A stretch of 64,000 nt of DNA from Mucilaginibacter jinjuensis. Lineage in GTDB: Bacteria > Bacteroidota > Bacteroidia > Sphingobacteriales > Sphingobacteriaceae. The stretch lies in NCBI RefSeq assembly GCF_028596025.1, contig NZ_CP117167.1:3782001-3846000 (forward strand), given 5' to 3'. A program made the translations under genes and the position numbers. Below are positions 44,889 through 54,121 of this stretch, in pieces (the first letter of the stretch is position 1; each line of letters begins with the position of its first letter). The notes under the pieces were generated by a model. That model saw nothing but the letters and a program-made list of their open reading frames with translations. It did no database searches and was not told the origin of the DNA.

Positions 44889-46058
44889 TTAGTTTACTTT
44901 GAAGCCCGTCCTGGTGAGGTCGAGGTAAAGTGTACCATAACTTTGGGTAGGTTCAATCTGCGAATCCACACTAAAGTTGTTAAATGAATCGACGAATATC
45001 AGCCTGCTTTTGGAAGCATTGCGTTTAGCCACATTGGTAAATGTTTTATAATAAGCACCATCTGCCGTACGCTGCACACTGAGGTTTGATGAGGTTGGGT
45101 TACCAATCTGGTAATTATACCCGGCCATTACACAAGGGATAAATTCCTGTCCCCATGATTCAACAGTTGTTTTCCAGTAAGCAAAGTTTTGATCGCACAT
45201 CTGTGGGAAAAGGTTAAACCTGTCGATATCACTCGCATAATCAGACATATTGGCCTCATACATCGCATCGGTACAGTTCTGGAAACGATAGAAATAACGC
45301 TCTGGCGGCGACCAACGGTTTTGCATCCCTACAATATAAAGCTGGAAACCCATTGCCGATAAATTGCTCCTGAGCTGCGCATATAATGCGGCATTGTTAT
45401 TTGAGTTCAGATCTTGTGCGTTATTTATTACGATCAGATATTTGCCATTCACCTTTTGGTAATTAGCCTTGGTCATCCAATAGGATAACCTTTTGAAATC
45501 GTTATAAAATGCCGCCAGTTTAGTAGCGTTGGACTCAATGGTTACCCCATTACCACTGGTGCCGCCAGAGTTGGTGATGCCTAACAGCCCAATATCAAGA
45601 CTGTAGGAAACAGCGAAGTTGGTTTTTGATGAGTTAGCTGCATTTAAAAACGACACAATGGTGTTAGAATCGGCTTTGAAACCGGCGTTGTTTAAATTGG
45701 GCGATCTTACCGAAAATATAAAGTAATCAATCTTAGCCAATTGCGCATCCGCCACGTGCTGATCCATAATAGCCGGGGTAAGTACCGGTGCTGTAGCTGT
45801 ACCCAGTGCCGGGAAACCGTTTGAATAAAAATATGGCCCAGGCCCACCAACCGTTGGCTTTTGGGTAACATTGGTATTAAATGATCCAAATTGGTAATAA
45901 AATGCACCTACCGTATAATTACTTGTAACCGGTACATCGGGGATCTTATAATCCAGGAAGTTGTCTTCTACAGTTGGTTCCTTCTTTTTGCAGGAGAATG
46001 CGCTTGTTAGCGCTAATAACGCCAAACAACCAATTGTATATATATGTCTCTTTTTCAT
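44889..46058 (-). CDS. GH99/WbsX-fold surface lipoprotein lacking the catalytic Glu pair; possible glycan-binding protein
   Basis: 389 residues; lipobox SAFS-C23 followed by KKKEP. The body reads like a GH99/WbsX-type TIM barrel: VGAFYYQFGSF at the start, AQLAKIDYFIFSVRSP, YWMTKANYQKVNGKYLIVI, EFIPCVMAGYNY. The C-terminal active-site strand can be aligned with the usual FINAWNEWGEGTYLEP; here it reads FVDSFNNFSVDSQIEP, so the two catalytic Glu are N361 and V364 while E369 of the following Glu-Pro is kept. It is third in a SusC-SusD operon (13 bp after SusD), where surface glycan-binding proteins normally sit. A binding role without hydrolysis is my inference. Confidence 0.75.
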   Translation of the reverse strand: MKKRHIYTIGCLALLALTSAFSCKKKEPTVEDNFLDYKIPDVPVTSNYTVGAFYYQFGSFNTNVTQKPTVGGPGPYFYSNGFPALGTATAPVLTPAIMDQHVADAQLAKIDYFIFSVRSPNLNNAGFKADSNTIVSFLNAANSSKTNFAVSYSLDIGLLGITNSGGTSGNGVTIESNATKLAAFYNDFKRLSYWMTKANYQKVNGKYLIVINNAQDLNSNNNAALYAQLRSNLSAMGFQLYIVGMQNRWSPPERYFYRFQNCTDAMYEANMSDYASDIDRFNLFPQMCDQNFAYWKTTVESWGQEFIPCVMAGYNYQIGNPTSSNLSVQRTADGAYYKTFTNVAKRNASKSRLIFVDSFNNFSVDSQIEPTQSYGTLYLDLTRTGFKVN

Positions 46059-46071
46059 CTTCAGTTTTTTA

Positions 46072-47811
46072 TTAATAGGTTGATAACACGCTGTATTTTA
46101 TACCTGCGGCGGTAAGGTCTTCTATATTATTACCGTACCATTTCTCTACAAAACTATAGTCGATAAATACTTTAGTTTTGGGCCAGTTAGGATAAGTATA
46201 AGCCGGTTCTATTTTTAAAGGAGTGAATACATAATCGCCGGGGCTACCCAGTAATTTCACACCATTAGCATACCCAAGAGGGTTAGTATTAACTTCGCTC
46301 TGTACCGGATAAAACCAGCGATCGGGCAGGTTGGCATAATTAGCGCCAACACCTGTAACCCCCGGGTTATTGCCCGGATTGGTATGCGGCGGTAAAATGA
46401 GATTATGGGTACGGCGTTGCAAGCACCAGGCATCAAATGCGCCATCATCATAAAAATTTATCCATTCCTGTAACCAGATCTTGGTCATGTTATCGGCCGG
46501 AATACTGGTGCTAATAAAGCCCAGATCATAGTTAAAGCCATGGCCAGCTGTGCCCCATTTAATGCCATTTTGAGCTTCATAAGCTGATGCCTGTGCAGGG
46601 GTTAACCCCCAGAAAGCAAAGTTGGCATTGATACCTGCATAATAATACTGATCGGCAGTTTGCGAACCTCCCCAGCCTTTCATAACGGCCTCTGCTTTCA
46701 GGAAACAAACCTCAGCATAAGTCATCATATAAAACGGACGGGTTGACGCGGTTAACGCAGCAGGCATTGTACTAAAATTAGTAGGTACCGTGGCTCCAAT
46801 AAATGTCCCACCGGTAAGCCCCCAGTCGGTCAATGCTGTTTGGCTTGGCTGTGTTTTTGGCTGCCCTAAGTGAGGTATAGGGTAAGACACAATATAATGC
46901 AAACTGCTTTTGGTACTGGTTAAGGTATCTGTAATATTAAAAGGCGTTGCCGCTTTCTGGAAATAAGCATCAATTCGCGGATCATGATACGAGCGGAAAT
47001 AAGTAAACACATAATCGCTCATAACCGGCGCTGCGGTTCCTAAAAATGCGGTTCCCTGTACCAGTTGAGTGTAGTAAACAGATTGGCTGCCTGTGGCAGT
47101 TCCATAAGCAAATTTGGCATCATCAGCATCAGCAGTCATTAACATGCTTTCGTTAGCCATCACATCCTTAACATGGGTAGCGGCAACATCAGGTAAATTA
47201 TTTTGTACACGTAAAGCAATACGTAACCTTAACGAATTGGCAAATTTTATCCATTGGGTTAAGTTACCGTTGAAAATTACATCGGGGTTTACTTTATCGC
47301 CGTTAACATTTATGGCGGCAGCATCAGCCTTTAAGCGATTGAGGATAGAAGTGTAGATGGTGTTTTCATCATCATACTCCACATCAGGATTGTTTGTTTT
47401 GCCTGCATTACTGTAAGGTATAGGGCCATAAGTACCTACCAGGTAAGCGTAAACATAGCATTCCCAAATATCTGTAATAGCAACGCGATTGGTATAGGCT
47501 GCATTGCCTACGTACAGTTTTTTCAACTGTTCGGTATTACCCAATACATTAATATACATGGTTTTCCAGGTTCCTTCATCACCACCTAAATAGCGGCCAG
47601 CGGGGTCAACAATATGACTGTACTCCCACAGGTAACTAATATTGTTGCTTTCCAGCTTGTTAATGGTATTCAAGAAAACACCGGTTAATATAGACTCGGG
47701 AGCAGCCGATGCAAACCTCGAAGGGTCTGTATTTAAGCCCGTAAAATCTTTGGTACATGATACCGTAGTGCAGATAAGCACCAGGGTGATATATATAATA
47801 ATCTTCTTCAT
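46072..47811 (-). CDS. SusD/RagB-like outer-membrane lipoprotein (pair 2)
   Basis: 579 residues from the ATG at 47811 (MKKIIIYITLVLICTTVS-C19); the frame extends two codons to a TTG that is not needed. Sequence fits the divergent second SusD branch: FTGLNTDPSRFASAAPESIL, DIWECYVYAYLVGTYGPIPYS, IKFANSLRLRIALRVQNNLPD, FYMMTYAEVCFLKAEAVMKGWGG-type helix and WLQEWINFYDDGAFDAW. It follows SusC 2 by 7 bp and precedes the GH99-fold lipoprotein by 13 bp. Together these three would form the outer-membrane uptake unit of the second half of the locus. Confidence 0.94.
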   Translation of the reverse strand: MKKIIIYITLVLICTTVSCTKDFTGLNTDPSRFASAAPESILTGVFLNTINKLESNNISYLWEYSHIVDPAGRYLGGDEGTWKTMYINVLGNTEQLKKLYVGNAAYTNRVAITDIWECYVYAYLVGTYGPIPYSNAGKTNNPDVEYDDENTIYTSILNRLKADAAAINVNGDKVNPDVIFNGNLTQWIKFANSLRLRIALRVQNNLPDVAATHVKDVMANESMLMTADADDAKFAYGTATGSQSVYYTQLVQGTAFLGTAAPVMSDYVFTYFRSYHDPRIDAYFQKAATPFNITDTLTSTKSSLHYIVSYPIPHLGQPKTQPSQTALTDWGLTGGTFIGATVPTNFSTMPAALTASTRPFYMMTYAEVCFLKAEAVMKGWGGSQTADQYYYAGINANFAFWGLTPAQASAYEAQNGIKWGTAGHGFNYDLGFISTSIPADNMTKIWLQEWINFYDDGAFDAWCLQRRTHNLILPPHTNPGNNPGVTGVGANYANLPDRWFYPVQSEVNTNPLGYANGVKLLGSPGDYVFTPLKIEPAYTYPNWPKTKVFIDYSFVEKWYGNNIEDLTAAGIKYSVLSTY

Positions 47812-47818
47812 AATCAAC

Positions 47819-50800
47819 TTAGAATGAAAGTTTTAAATCAACACCATAGCTTGCATAGGGTAAGGAACCGCCCATTTCCAATCCTTGTCCGTTTCCTGAA
47901 GAAGCGGCGGATTCTGGATCGATACCTTTAGGCGTTTTTTGGAATATGATCCACAGGTTGCGGCCTACAAGCGATACAGATGCAGCTTTGAAAACATGAG
48001 GCAACCATCGCTGGTTAAGCTGGTAGCTTAAAATTACCTGGGTAAGCTTTACATAAGAAGCATCATAAGTATACAAATGGCCAATGTGCCCACCTACCTG
48101 CTGCCAGTAAGTTTGAGGGGAAATGTAACGGGTATTTGGCGCATTAAGATTGGCTATCATATTGCCGTTAGCATCTAACACCGGTTGGCCGTTAGCATTA
48201 AGCAAAGGTGCATATCCCGGAAAGATCGATCCTTTTACACGGGCGGCATCCGGGTACGCCAAGTTGTAGATAGATGTTGTTCCATTTTGTTCGTTTCCAT
48301 TCTCGCCCAATACACCATCGCTAAACAACCATGCATCGCGGCCTTGTAAGGTCTGAGAAGATATACCTGATGTAAAGTAACGGAAGCTGGTGCCCGAATA
48401 AATTGAGCCTCCGATACGGCTTGATACCAGGAAGTTAAAACTCAGCCTTTTATATTTAAATGTAGAACCGAAGGACATTAATGCACTTGGGCTTGCGTTA
48501 CCCAAAACAGGGTTTATCGTTGTATAATAAGGTACACCCGTGCTTGGGACTATAAGCGCTTTACCATCAGACGAGTAAGCCTGATCTTGTGCGCGTATTA
48601 CCCCTATCGGTTTTCCAACTTCGGCATAAACACTTCCGGTAACGGCTTGCCCTAACAAAATGGATGATATTCCCGGAGCAAGAGAAAGTACTTTGTTGCG
48701 ATTTGCAGAGAAGTTATAGATGGCATCCCAGCTAAAATTTTTGCTTCTGATCGGTGTTCCCGATAAAGAAAGTTCAATACCTTTATTTTGTACCGACCCT
48801 GCATTTATTATCTGTTGATTAAAGCCAAATTCGGGAGGGGTAAATCCGGTAAGGATCTGGTTAACTGATTTCGACTTATAAACATCGCCATCTAAAGTAA
48901 TACGGTTATTGAGGAAGTGCAACTCTAACCCTATTTCTGTTGATGTTGTTAACTCCGGTTTAAGGTTGCTGTTCTTCAGCAACTGATCGAAGGTTACGTA
49001 GTTAATGCCGTTAAAGCTGCCGCCGTTGCCAAACAACGAGTACAGGTTATATGGGCTGGTATCATTACCTACTTTAGCTATTGATGCTCTTATCTTACCA
49101 AAGCTTAAAATAGACGGCGGGATGTTTTTCCACAGTTCGGTAAATACAAAACTGCCGCTAACTGATGGGTAAAAGAAAGAGGCGTTGGCAGCAGGTAAGG
49201 TTGATGACCAATCGTTACGGCCGGTAACATCCACAAATACAAAATCCTTGTAACCAACAGATGCTGTGCCATACACAGAGTTAACCTGCGACCTAACGAG
49301 CGACTCATTAGCTGTATAAATACTGGTAGTGTTCGAGAGGTTCTTTACATCATGTACTGCAAGTGATGCTGTCCCTGTTTGGGTATTATAATAATTGGTA
49401 TAACGTAAGTTACCCCCCAGGTTGGCTACGATTGAGAAATCTTTCAGGTGTTTGTTATATAAAAACAAGCCCTCGGTATTCCACACCTTATTATTCTGTT
49501 GAAACTCGTTATACGAACCAGGGATATTACTTAAAGATCCTTTCTGAATGAAAGTGTAACGATTGCCCCACAGCAAATCGCCCGATTCCTGCGCCCTGAA
49601 TTGTAAGTCTTTAAATATTTTAATATAAGCAGTTACCCCACCGATCAGGGTGTTGTGGGTGTCTTTGTTCGAGTTTTCGTTAATATCCCAGTAAGGGTTT
49701 TCGATACTGGTATTACCGCCACCAAGTATCGCGTTGCCGTTAGCATCTTTCCATGGGATCAAACTTTCTAATGGAATGCTCAATACCGCGTTGTTAATAT
49801 AATTTAATGGGTTGGCGGGGTCTTCATTACGATAGGTACGGTTCTTTACCGTTTCCTGGATATACTGTAAGCGGGTTTCTATTCTCAAAAACGGTGCAAA
49901 CTGCCTGCTGCCAGTTAACTGGAAATTATTTTTGCTAACTACGTTTTGGTTCTGCACCACGTCATTAGCATCTGTTCTGGTATAAGAAATACGGAAAGAG
50001 CTCTTGTCGTCGGCATTGGTTAGAGAAACGTTTTGTGTTGATGTACCGCCTACTTTAAACAAACCGGTTACTGCTTCTTCCTGAGGTGAGTAAGTTGACA
50101 ACAAACCATTATAAGTTAAATATGGTTGCCCTAACATTGGCGAACCCCAGTTACGAGCAGGGCTACCACTTGTGCCCGCCTGTATAACGCCAGAGCCCAA
50201 CGGACCTACAAGCGTACCATTCATACGGCCACCGGTACCTTCGCCATATATATACTGCAAGTCAGGAAACTGCAGTACACGTGAGGCCATATAGTTACCA
50301 TTGTAAGAAATGCCCAGGCCCGAATTCTTTTTACCTTTTTTAGTGGTAATCAAAATTGCACCATTAGCCGCGCGCGAGCCATAAAGAGCAGCTGCATTAG
50401 GCCCTTTTAAAACCTGGATATTTTCAATATCATCCGGGTTAAGGTCGGCAGCGTTGTTACCGTAATCGAGGTTGCCCACCTGGCCGTTAGAGTCATTGTT
50501 ATCAATCGGTACACCATCAACCACGTAAAGCGGCTGATTGTTACCGGTGATTGAATTAGCGCCACGTATAACTACACGAGTGGAGCCCGTTGGCTGCCCG
50601 CTGGTAATAATCTGCAAGCCTGATACCTTACCATCCAAAAGGTCGCTGATGTTTTGCGAGCGGGCTTCGGTCATGTCATTTACGTTGACACTCTGAATAG
50701 CATAACCCAATGATTTCTTTTCGCGGGGGATGTTAAGCGCTGTAACAATAACCTCATCCAGGGTACTGGAGGCGGCCGGTAACATCTTAACATCGGCAGT

Positions 50801-51061
50801 TGCTTTCCCGGCAATATTAACCTCCTGGGGTTGATAGCCTACGAAAGTAAATACAAGCACATTAACATTACCATTAAGTGTAATGGTGTAATTACCATCC
50901 GTATTGGTGGCAATGCGCTGAGTGGTTTGTTTGGCAGTGACTGTAACGCCGGGTAAAGGTTGGCCTTTTTCATCGGTTACCTTGCCCTTTATTACACGGT
51001 TCTGTCCCAAACATTGAATCACACTCCATGTAAAAAAAAGCATGAATAAAAGTCTTCTCAT
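47819..51061 (-). CDS. SusC/RagA TonB-linked outer-membrane transporter (pair 2)
   Basis: 1080 residues, secreted (SVIQCLGQ). Carboxypeptidase-regulatory-like domain (VIKGKVTDEKGQPLPGVTV, about 23-105), TonB-box region (LDEVIVTALNIPREKKSLGY), plug (VVIRGANSITGNNQPLYVVDG; GPNAAALYGSRAANGAILIT) and barrel ending GVDLKLSF. The plug differs clearly from SusC 1 (VTALNIPREKKSLGYAIQ in place of VGYGVQRKSDVTGS), so the pairs are not recent duplicates and may carry different oligosaccharides. First gene of SusC-SusD-lipoprotein; divergent from membrane regulator 2. Phased box at 51114-51158. Confidence 0.97.
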   Translation of the reverse strand: MRRLLFMLFFTWSVIQCLGQNRVIKGKVTDEKGQPLPGVTVTAKQTTQRIATNTDGNYTITLNGNVNVLVFTFVGYQPQEVNIAGKATADVKMLPAASSTLDEVIVTALNIPREKKSLGYAIQSVNVNDMTEARSQNISDLLDGKVSGLQIITSGQPTGSTRVVIRGANSITGNNQPLYVVDGVPIDNNDSNGQVGNLDYGNNAADLNPDDIENIQVLKGPNAAALYGSRAANGAILITTKKGKKNSGLGISYNGNYMASRVLQFPDLQYIYGEGTGGRMNGTLVGPLGSGVIQAGTSGSPARNWGSPMLGQPYLTYNGLLSTYSPQEEAVTGLFKVGGTSTQNVSLTNADDKSSFRISYTRTDANDVVQNQNVVSKNNFQLTGSRQFAPFLRIETRLQYIQETVKNRTYRNEDPANPLNYINNAVLSIPLESLIPWKDANGNAILGGGNTSIENPYWDINENSNKDTHNTLIGGVTAYIKIFKDLQFRAQESGDLLWGNRYTFIQKGSLSNIPGSYNEFQQNNKVWNTEGLFLYNKHLKDFSIVANLGGNLRYTNYYNTQTGTASLAVHDVKNLSNTTSIYTANESLVRSQVNSVYGTASVGYKDFVFVDVTGRNDWSSTLPAANASFFYPSVSGSFVFTELWKNIPPSILSFGKIRASIAKVGNDTSPYNLYSLFGNGGSFNGINYVTFDQLLKNSNLKPELTTSTEIGLELHFLNNRITLDGDVYKSKSVNQILTGFTPPEFGFNQQIINAGSVQNKGIELSLSGTPIRSKNFSWDAIYNFSANRNKVLSLAPGISSILLGQAVTGSVYAEVGKPIGVIRAQDQAYSSDGKALIVPSTGVPYYTTINPVLGNASPSALMSFGSTFKYKRLSFNFLVSSRIGGSIYSGTSFRYFTSGISSQTLQGRDAWLFSDGVLGENGNEQNGTTSIYNLAYPDAARVKGSIFPGYAPLLNANGQPVLDANGNMIANLNAPNTRYISPQTYWQQVGGHIGHLYTYDASYVKLTQVILSYQLNQRWLPHVFKAASVSLVGRNLWIIFQKTPKGIDPESAASSGNGQGLEMGGSLPYASYGVDLKLSF

Positions 51062-51113
51062 GTTTAAGAATTTAAGGTTTAATAATAGGTGTTATTGGTT
51101 AAAATATCGGGAG

Positions 51114-51158
51114 CTAAGTACGCATCGATCCTTAACAGAACCTTAAATGATCCTTAAT
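51114..51158 (-). promoter_or_regulatory. 11-bp-phased PUL box before SusC 2
   Basis: Minus-strand units ATTAAGG (51152-51158), TTTAAGG (51141-51147) and GTTAAGG (51130-51136), each followed by (A/T)TC, so ten of eleven positions are nearly constant: the best-conserved triple. After an 8-bp spacer lies GTACTTAG (51114-51121), a weak -7. The ATG at 51061 is 52 bp further. Confidence 0.75.
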
Positions 51159-51489
51159 GAGAAAAATAAAAACGGCCTTTTTATAAATATGAGCGCAGAT
51201 TTTAAATTAATGTCTCAAAAATGCGGGTAAAATGAAAATATTTTCGGCGTACTTATGTGACCTTAGTGTTAATTGTTGAATGCACAGTTTTACATCTATT
51301 TTGATTAAAGCAGGTGGAAACATAAGCAAGCGATGAAAAATTCACATTCCTTATTAAAAAGTGTTGTGGATAGTGTTTTAATATTTATCTTTATTTTGAT
51401 TATAATTATTACCAGTTATAGCCTTTTCAATTTCATTGAATTTTTAAAACCTATTTTCAATACTGCCTCCTGCGGGGTGATATATTGTC
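51159..51489. other. Divergent intergenic region between SusC 2 and regulator 2
   Basis: Apart from the phased box beside SusC 2, this 331-bp AT-rich stretch shows no phased repeat facing the plus-strand regulator. A 65-codon frame (51333-51530) overlaps the regulator start and is probably not a gene. The regulator promoter must lie here but was not recognised. Confidence 0.5.
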
Positions 51490-54075
51490 ATGAACACGAT
51501 ACGCTTATTATTAGTGTTGTTGCTGCTTAATACCTGTTTGGTACCCGAGAGTTGGGGCCAATCGTATGGTTTGGGATTTTTCAGCCACGATACTGTCCCT
51601 GAGAAAAGAACTTCTTTAGATCTGTTTCCACAGAACGGATTACATATAGATAATACTATCAGAATTTCCTTCGAAATGTCGTTCCTGCCCGACCGTGAAG
51701 ATTATTACGGTTATATTTTTCGACTGATTGAAAACGGGAAAAACAATGTGGACCTTATTTATAACAAGCGCGACCCAAGGCCTGATGAGCCTGGCATAGA
51801 CCCCAACCACTTTAAATTGGTGATGGGCGACCGCTACTCTAATATCAGTTTCAATATCTCGCAAACCGACCTGGTTAACCATTGGAATAAGTTTACACTT
51901 ACATTTAATTTCGCGAAAGACGAGTTGACGGTGATGGTGAACAACAATAAATATGTTGAACATAATTTTCATTTTAAGCCCAACCTTTATAAGTTATTTT
52001 TCGGCGTTAATAATTTCTCAACTTTTAAAACCAATGATTGCCCTCCGTTTAAATTAAGAGATGTAAAAATTGAGGCCGATAACAGTGCCCCCTATCATTG
52101 GGCATTGAATGAAAACCAGGGCAATATTGCGCATGAAGATCATGACAAACTGCAAAGCGAAGTTGTGAATCCATTATGGATGTATTCGCTGCATGCCAAA
52201 TGGTCTCATCAAAAAAGCTTGAAAATTAATGGGGCCGCCAGTGTTGCTTTTAATCCGCGTACGAGTGAACTGTATATTGTAGGTGCTGATTCTTTAATTA
52301 CCTTCTCCTTAAAGAAGTATTCTCTGTCGGCTATCGGCTATAATTCTGGTCCGCTTAACCTGGTAAAAAGTAATGAATCAAGCTTTAATCCTTATGATTC
52401 AACCTTATATAACTACTATATAGAGAACAAGCAGAAGGAAATTATAAAGTTTGATTTTAAAACCCGGCGATGGAACCAGAAATACAGCATTGCCGACCCG
52501 GCAATAGATTTCTGGCAGTCTAATAATTTCTTCCGGTCTGCCGATAACTCGTTATATATATTAGATGGATATGGGCAGTTTAAATATAAAAACACAATAA
52601 ATCGTTACAGCTTCGATACCCATCAATGGGAAATGGTAAATGCAGGCGGTGCCCACTTTTCGCCACGTTATTTAGCGGCTACAGGTACTACCAATAATGG
52701 TGATATTGCTTACATTCTGGGTGGTTACGGTAGCAACAGTGGCCTGCAGGCACTCGGCCCAAAAAACTTTTATGACCTGACGAAGTTCGATGCCAGGACA
52801 AAGACCTTCACAAAACTTTATGATTTAAAAGTTAAGAACGAGGATTGGGCTTTTGCCAATTCAATGATTATTGATAAGGATAACAAGCATTTTTATACAC
52901 TTATTTTCCCTAACCATACTTATAACTCGTACCTGCAATTATTGATAGGTTCGCTGGATAATCCGTCGTTCAAAGTTGTCAACAGCAAGATACCTTACGA
53001 TTTTTCTGACACGTTTTCGTTTGCCAACATCTATTATAGCGAAGAAAAGAAGGAGTTTATAGCTGTTACCCTACTCCGTACAGTTGAAAATAAAACAACG
53101 GTAAATATCTACACGCTGTTGAGCCCGCCCGAACTGCTAATAAGTACCCCTTCAGTAAAATCTACAAGTAAGCTTGTTTATATAGTGCCTTTATTAGTTG
53201 CATTATTGTTATCAGCAATTTGGTTCTTGCTAAAAAGGAAACCAAAAGCAGCTGTAGCAGAACCTGTTGCTGAACCAACTCTCGCTGTAGTTCCTTCAGT
53301 TTCTTCTCATTTAGCACCAATACAAGAACATGCGACATTTGAAGTCACGGGTAATAGCAGCAGTTTATTCCTTTTCGGCGACCTGCAATTATTTACAGCA
53401 GATGGTGAAGAAATCAGCAAGCAATTTACTTCCTTATTAAAGGAACTCTTTTTACTGATATTAGTGTACAGCTTAAAATACGGACGTGGTGTGAGCCCCG
53501 AGAAACTGATTGAAATATTGTGGTTCGATAAATCGGAAGAAAGCGCTAAGAATAACCGTTCGGCAAACCTGTCGAAACTTAAAAATATATTACAACAAAG
53601 CGGTGGTTTGCAATTGTCAAAAACAACAGGTAAGTGGAAAGTAGAGATTGACCCTAAATTGATGTATGTTGATTATTACCACTTTCTGCAAATTGCTGCC
53701 GACCGTAAAAACATCACAAAAGAGAAAATTGATGAACTGATTAATATTACCCAACGTGGTAATTTCCTGGCCAACAATGAGTTCTCGTGGCTCGACGAAT
53801 TTAAATCGGAAGTGGCCAATCAGATCATTGACATTTGTTTGGAATATGCCGGTAAACTCAAGCAATCAGAAGATCCGGAATTTTTAATCAAACTTGCTAA
53901 CTGCATTTTCCACTTCGATTCTGTTAATGAAGACGCGATGGTGATTAAATGTAAATCACTGGCTCAGATAGGTAAACACTCATTGGCTAAATCCACATTC
54001 GAGCATTTCAATAAAGAGTTTAAGCAACTTTATGGCGAAGAATTCAACAAAGAATTTCACGCTATTGTAGAATAA
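51490..54075 (+). CDS. Transmembrane SARP-like PUL regulator 2 (paralogue of the 36.3-38.9 kb gene)
   Basis: 861 residues, same plan as regulator 1. Signal peptide (LLLVLLLLNTCLVPESWGQ), ConA/LamG-like domain (SYGLGFFSHDTVPEKRTSL to PFKLRDVKIEADNSAPYHW), kelch-like propeller (SLYILDGYGQFKYKN, RYLAATGTTNNGDIAYILGG), membrane helix about 560-581 (YIVPLLVALLLSAIWFLLK), winged helix about 626-735 (LFGDLQLFTADGEE, GRGVSPEKLIEILWFDKSEESAKNN) and BTAD-like helices (IKLANCIFHFDSVNEDAM, IGKHSLAKSTFEHFNKEF). The DNA-binding half is closer to regulator 1 than the sensor half, suggesting shared DNA sites but different ligands. It is the only plus-strand gene inside the minus-strand PUL block and is divergent from SusC 2. 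Confidence 0.86.
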   Translation: MNTIRLLLVLLLLNTCLVPESWGQSYGLGFFSHDTVPEKRTSLDLFPQNGLHIDNTIRISFEMSFLPDREDYYGYIFRLIENGKNNVDLIYNKRDPRPDEPGIDPNHFKLVMGDRYSNISFNISQTDLVNHWNKFTLTFNFAKDELTVMVNNNKYVEHNFHFKPNLYKLFFGVNNFSTFKTNDCPPFKLRDVKIEADNSAPYHWALNENQGNIAHEDHDKLQSEVVNPLWMYSLHAKWSHQKSLKINGAASVAFNPRTSELYIVGADSLITFSLKKYSLSAIGYNSGPLNLVKSNESSFNPYDSTLYNYYIENKQKEIIKFDFKTRRWNQKYSIADPAIDFWQSNNFFRSADNSLYILDGYGQFKYKNTINRYSFDTHQWEMVNAGGAHFSPRYLAATGTTNNGDIAYILGGYGSNSGLQALGPKNFYDLTKFDARTKTFTKLYDLKVKNEDWAFANSMIIDKDNKHFYTLIFPNHTYNSYLQLLIGSLDNPSFKVVNSKIPYDFSDTFSFANIYYSEEKKEFIAVTLLRTVENKTTVNIYTLLSPPELLISTPSVKSTSKLVYIVPLLVALLLSAIWFLLKRKPKAAVAEPVAEPTLAVVPSVSSHLAPIQEHATFEVTGNSSSLFLFGDLQLFTADGEEISKQFTSLLKELFLLILVYSLKYGRGVSPEKLIEILWFDKSEESAKNNRSANLSKLKNILQQSGGLQLSKTTGKWKVEIDPKLMYVDYYHFLQIAADRKNITKEKIDELINITQRGNFLANNEFSWLDEFKSEVANQIIDICLEYAGKLKQSEDPEFLIKLANCIFHFDSVNEDAMVIKCKSLAQIGKHSLAKSTFEHFNKEFKQLYGEEFNKEFHAIVE

Positions 54076-54110
54076 AAAAGGCCTGTATCGATAATAGATA
54101 CAGGCCTTTT
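54076..54110. terminator. Bidirectional terminator between regulator 2 and the GH2 operon
   Basis: Perfect 14-bp stem (54076-54089 with 54097-54110, core GGCCTGTATC) and a 7-base loop. TTTT follows on plus and a T-run follows on minus (CTTTTTTATT). It sits between stops at 54075 (plus) and 54122 (minus) and serves both. Confidence 0.9.
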
Positions 54111-54121
54111 CTAATTATAGA

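Noticed and set aside
51333..51530. 65-codon plus-strand frame with one hydrophobic stretch, upstream of regulator 2
   Set aside because: It overlaps the regulator start by 41 bp, has AT-driven composition (runs of Ile/Phe) and no counterpart before regulator 1. A leader peptide cannot be excluded, but nothing supports it.
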